Part shown: piece by piece, positions 63,301-64,000 of the stretch | How positions within the stretch are numbered: the stretch's first letter is position 1 | Layout: each line of letters opens with the position of its first letter | Assembly (NCBI GenBank): GCA_947462335.1 | Contig: OX381708.1 | Coordinates: forward strand, 7,068,001-7,132,000 | DNA: 64,000 nt | Reading direction: 5' to 3' | Origin: Harmothoe impar | Taxonomy: Eukaryota > Annelida > Polychaeta > Phyllodocida > Polynoidae | Position numbers and translations under genes: made by a program | Notes under the pieces: model-generated | Told to the model about the DNA's origin: nothing | The model's input: the letters and a program-made list of their open reading frames with translations, nothing else | The model's database searches: none

Positions 63301-63747
63301 GAAAGGCGATTTTCTTATACTTTCTGACCTTGGCAGTCGCTATAAGAAAGGTAGGAACAATTCATGCATGTCTGGTGTCTTAATGTTAAGTTTTGTGGTG
63401 CTGATGCTAAGATTTGCAGCAAATATTGCATGAAAACGACCCGGCGTTTCCCGCGTGTTTTGTGCGAACGCGGTGATAGGATACCGTCCCTCGTGGATAG
63501 AGCACACTCAACAGTGCCAGTACTACTGCTGCTGTCCACTGCTCTGGGCTTAGGCTGGAGCAACCAACAAGCTATCGAGAGGGGCCGCTCAAATGGTCTA
63601 CTGCCAGTACCGTAGGCGTAGTAGACTATTAAAGTGGTACTACTAGCAGTACAAGTACATGCTAGTTCAACTAGTACCGGGTAGTTGCCAGTAAGTTACA
63701 AAGTAGTATGATACTTGATAGTATGACGGCAGAGCTTACCAAGCCTT
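63301..63747. other. GC-richer sequence, possibly promoter
   Basis: No gene recognised. 63600-63720 is made of short 'agtac', 'actagta' repeats. Confidence 0.45.
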
Positions 63748-64000
63748 CGGGGGTGTTCATTTATTAATGACGAGGGGGGGGTGAGATTTTACGAAGAGGC
63801 GTGAACATTTTTTACGCCCCCCCCCCTCAAGAGCGCGTAGAACGTTTTGTGCTGCCTTGGCCGGAGGCGCTGAAAATTTTTCGCCCACCCCCCTTTGAAC
63901 TATATTATAAACGCGCAGGCTTTTTGGCTAAAAAGGGGCTACATTTTTTACGCCCCCCCCCCCCTCAAGAGGGGTTAGAATTTTTTACACCCCTCCCTCT
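63748..64000. mobile_element. G/C-homopolymer MITE, cut by the window end
   Basis: Left end 'cgggggtgttcatttattaatgacg' is a diverged family terminus. Poly-C runs, 'gaattttttacacccc' and an 'aaacgcgcaggctttttggc' core follow. The right end is beyond the window. Confidence 0.7.

Overview
The window is eukaryotic. It has AT-rich non-coding DNA with introns, dense inverted-repeat transposons and one Ty3/Gypsy-type LTR element. Its genes have single large coding exons preceded by 5' splice acceptors and followed by AATAAA-type 3' ends. The kelch-like gene expansion and the repeat style suggest a marine invertebrate, perhaps a lancelet, but the species is inferred, not proven.

The backbone is a head-to-tail array of eleven kelch genes, all on the minus strand, from about 5.6 to 58 kb. 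The two at the low-coordinate end (5619-7406 and 9851-11797) encode complete BTB-BACK-Kelch proteins, the architecture of Cullin-3 substrate adaptors. The other nine lack the BTB domain and the first half of BACK and keep half-BACK plus the kelch propeller. Most carry an in-frame stop between their splice acceptor and their first usable ATG, so they look like genuinely BTB-less proteins. Three neighbours (28489-30096, 32222-33808, 35497-37044) share an acidic DSQ-rich repeat inside the propeller. Nine 3' ends share a duplicated polyadenylation module.

The most interesting locus is the 5'-most gene, 51070-58031. Its kelch exon has no early ATG, is open to its splice acceptor and is in phase 0. 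Five upstream exons (57899-58031, 55450-55535, 54852-55044, 54266-54321, 53556-53720) have matching splice phases and give one 2100-nt open frame. The model is a fusion of two C4 zinc-ribbon units, from a tandemly duplicated exon pair, to half-BACK and kelch. A GC-rich exon near 63.1-63.3 kb may be its untranslated first exon.

The rest is repeats: a 21-bp minisatellite (1-850), a 62-bp minisatellite that supplies the stop codon of the first kelch gene, and a defective LTR element (37326-42371) with a 4-bp target duplication. Several MITE families have 3-bp TTA/TAA target duplications, with two clear nested insertions. There are also long hairpins and partial duplications of kelch gene tails. 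I saw no tRNA, rRNA or CRISPR array.
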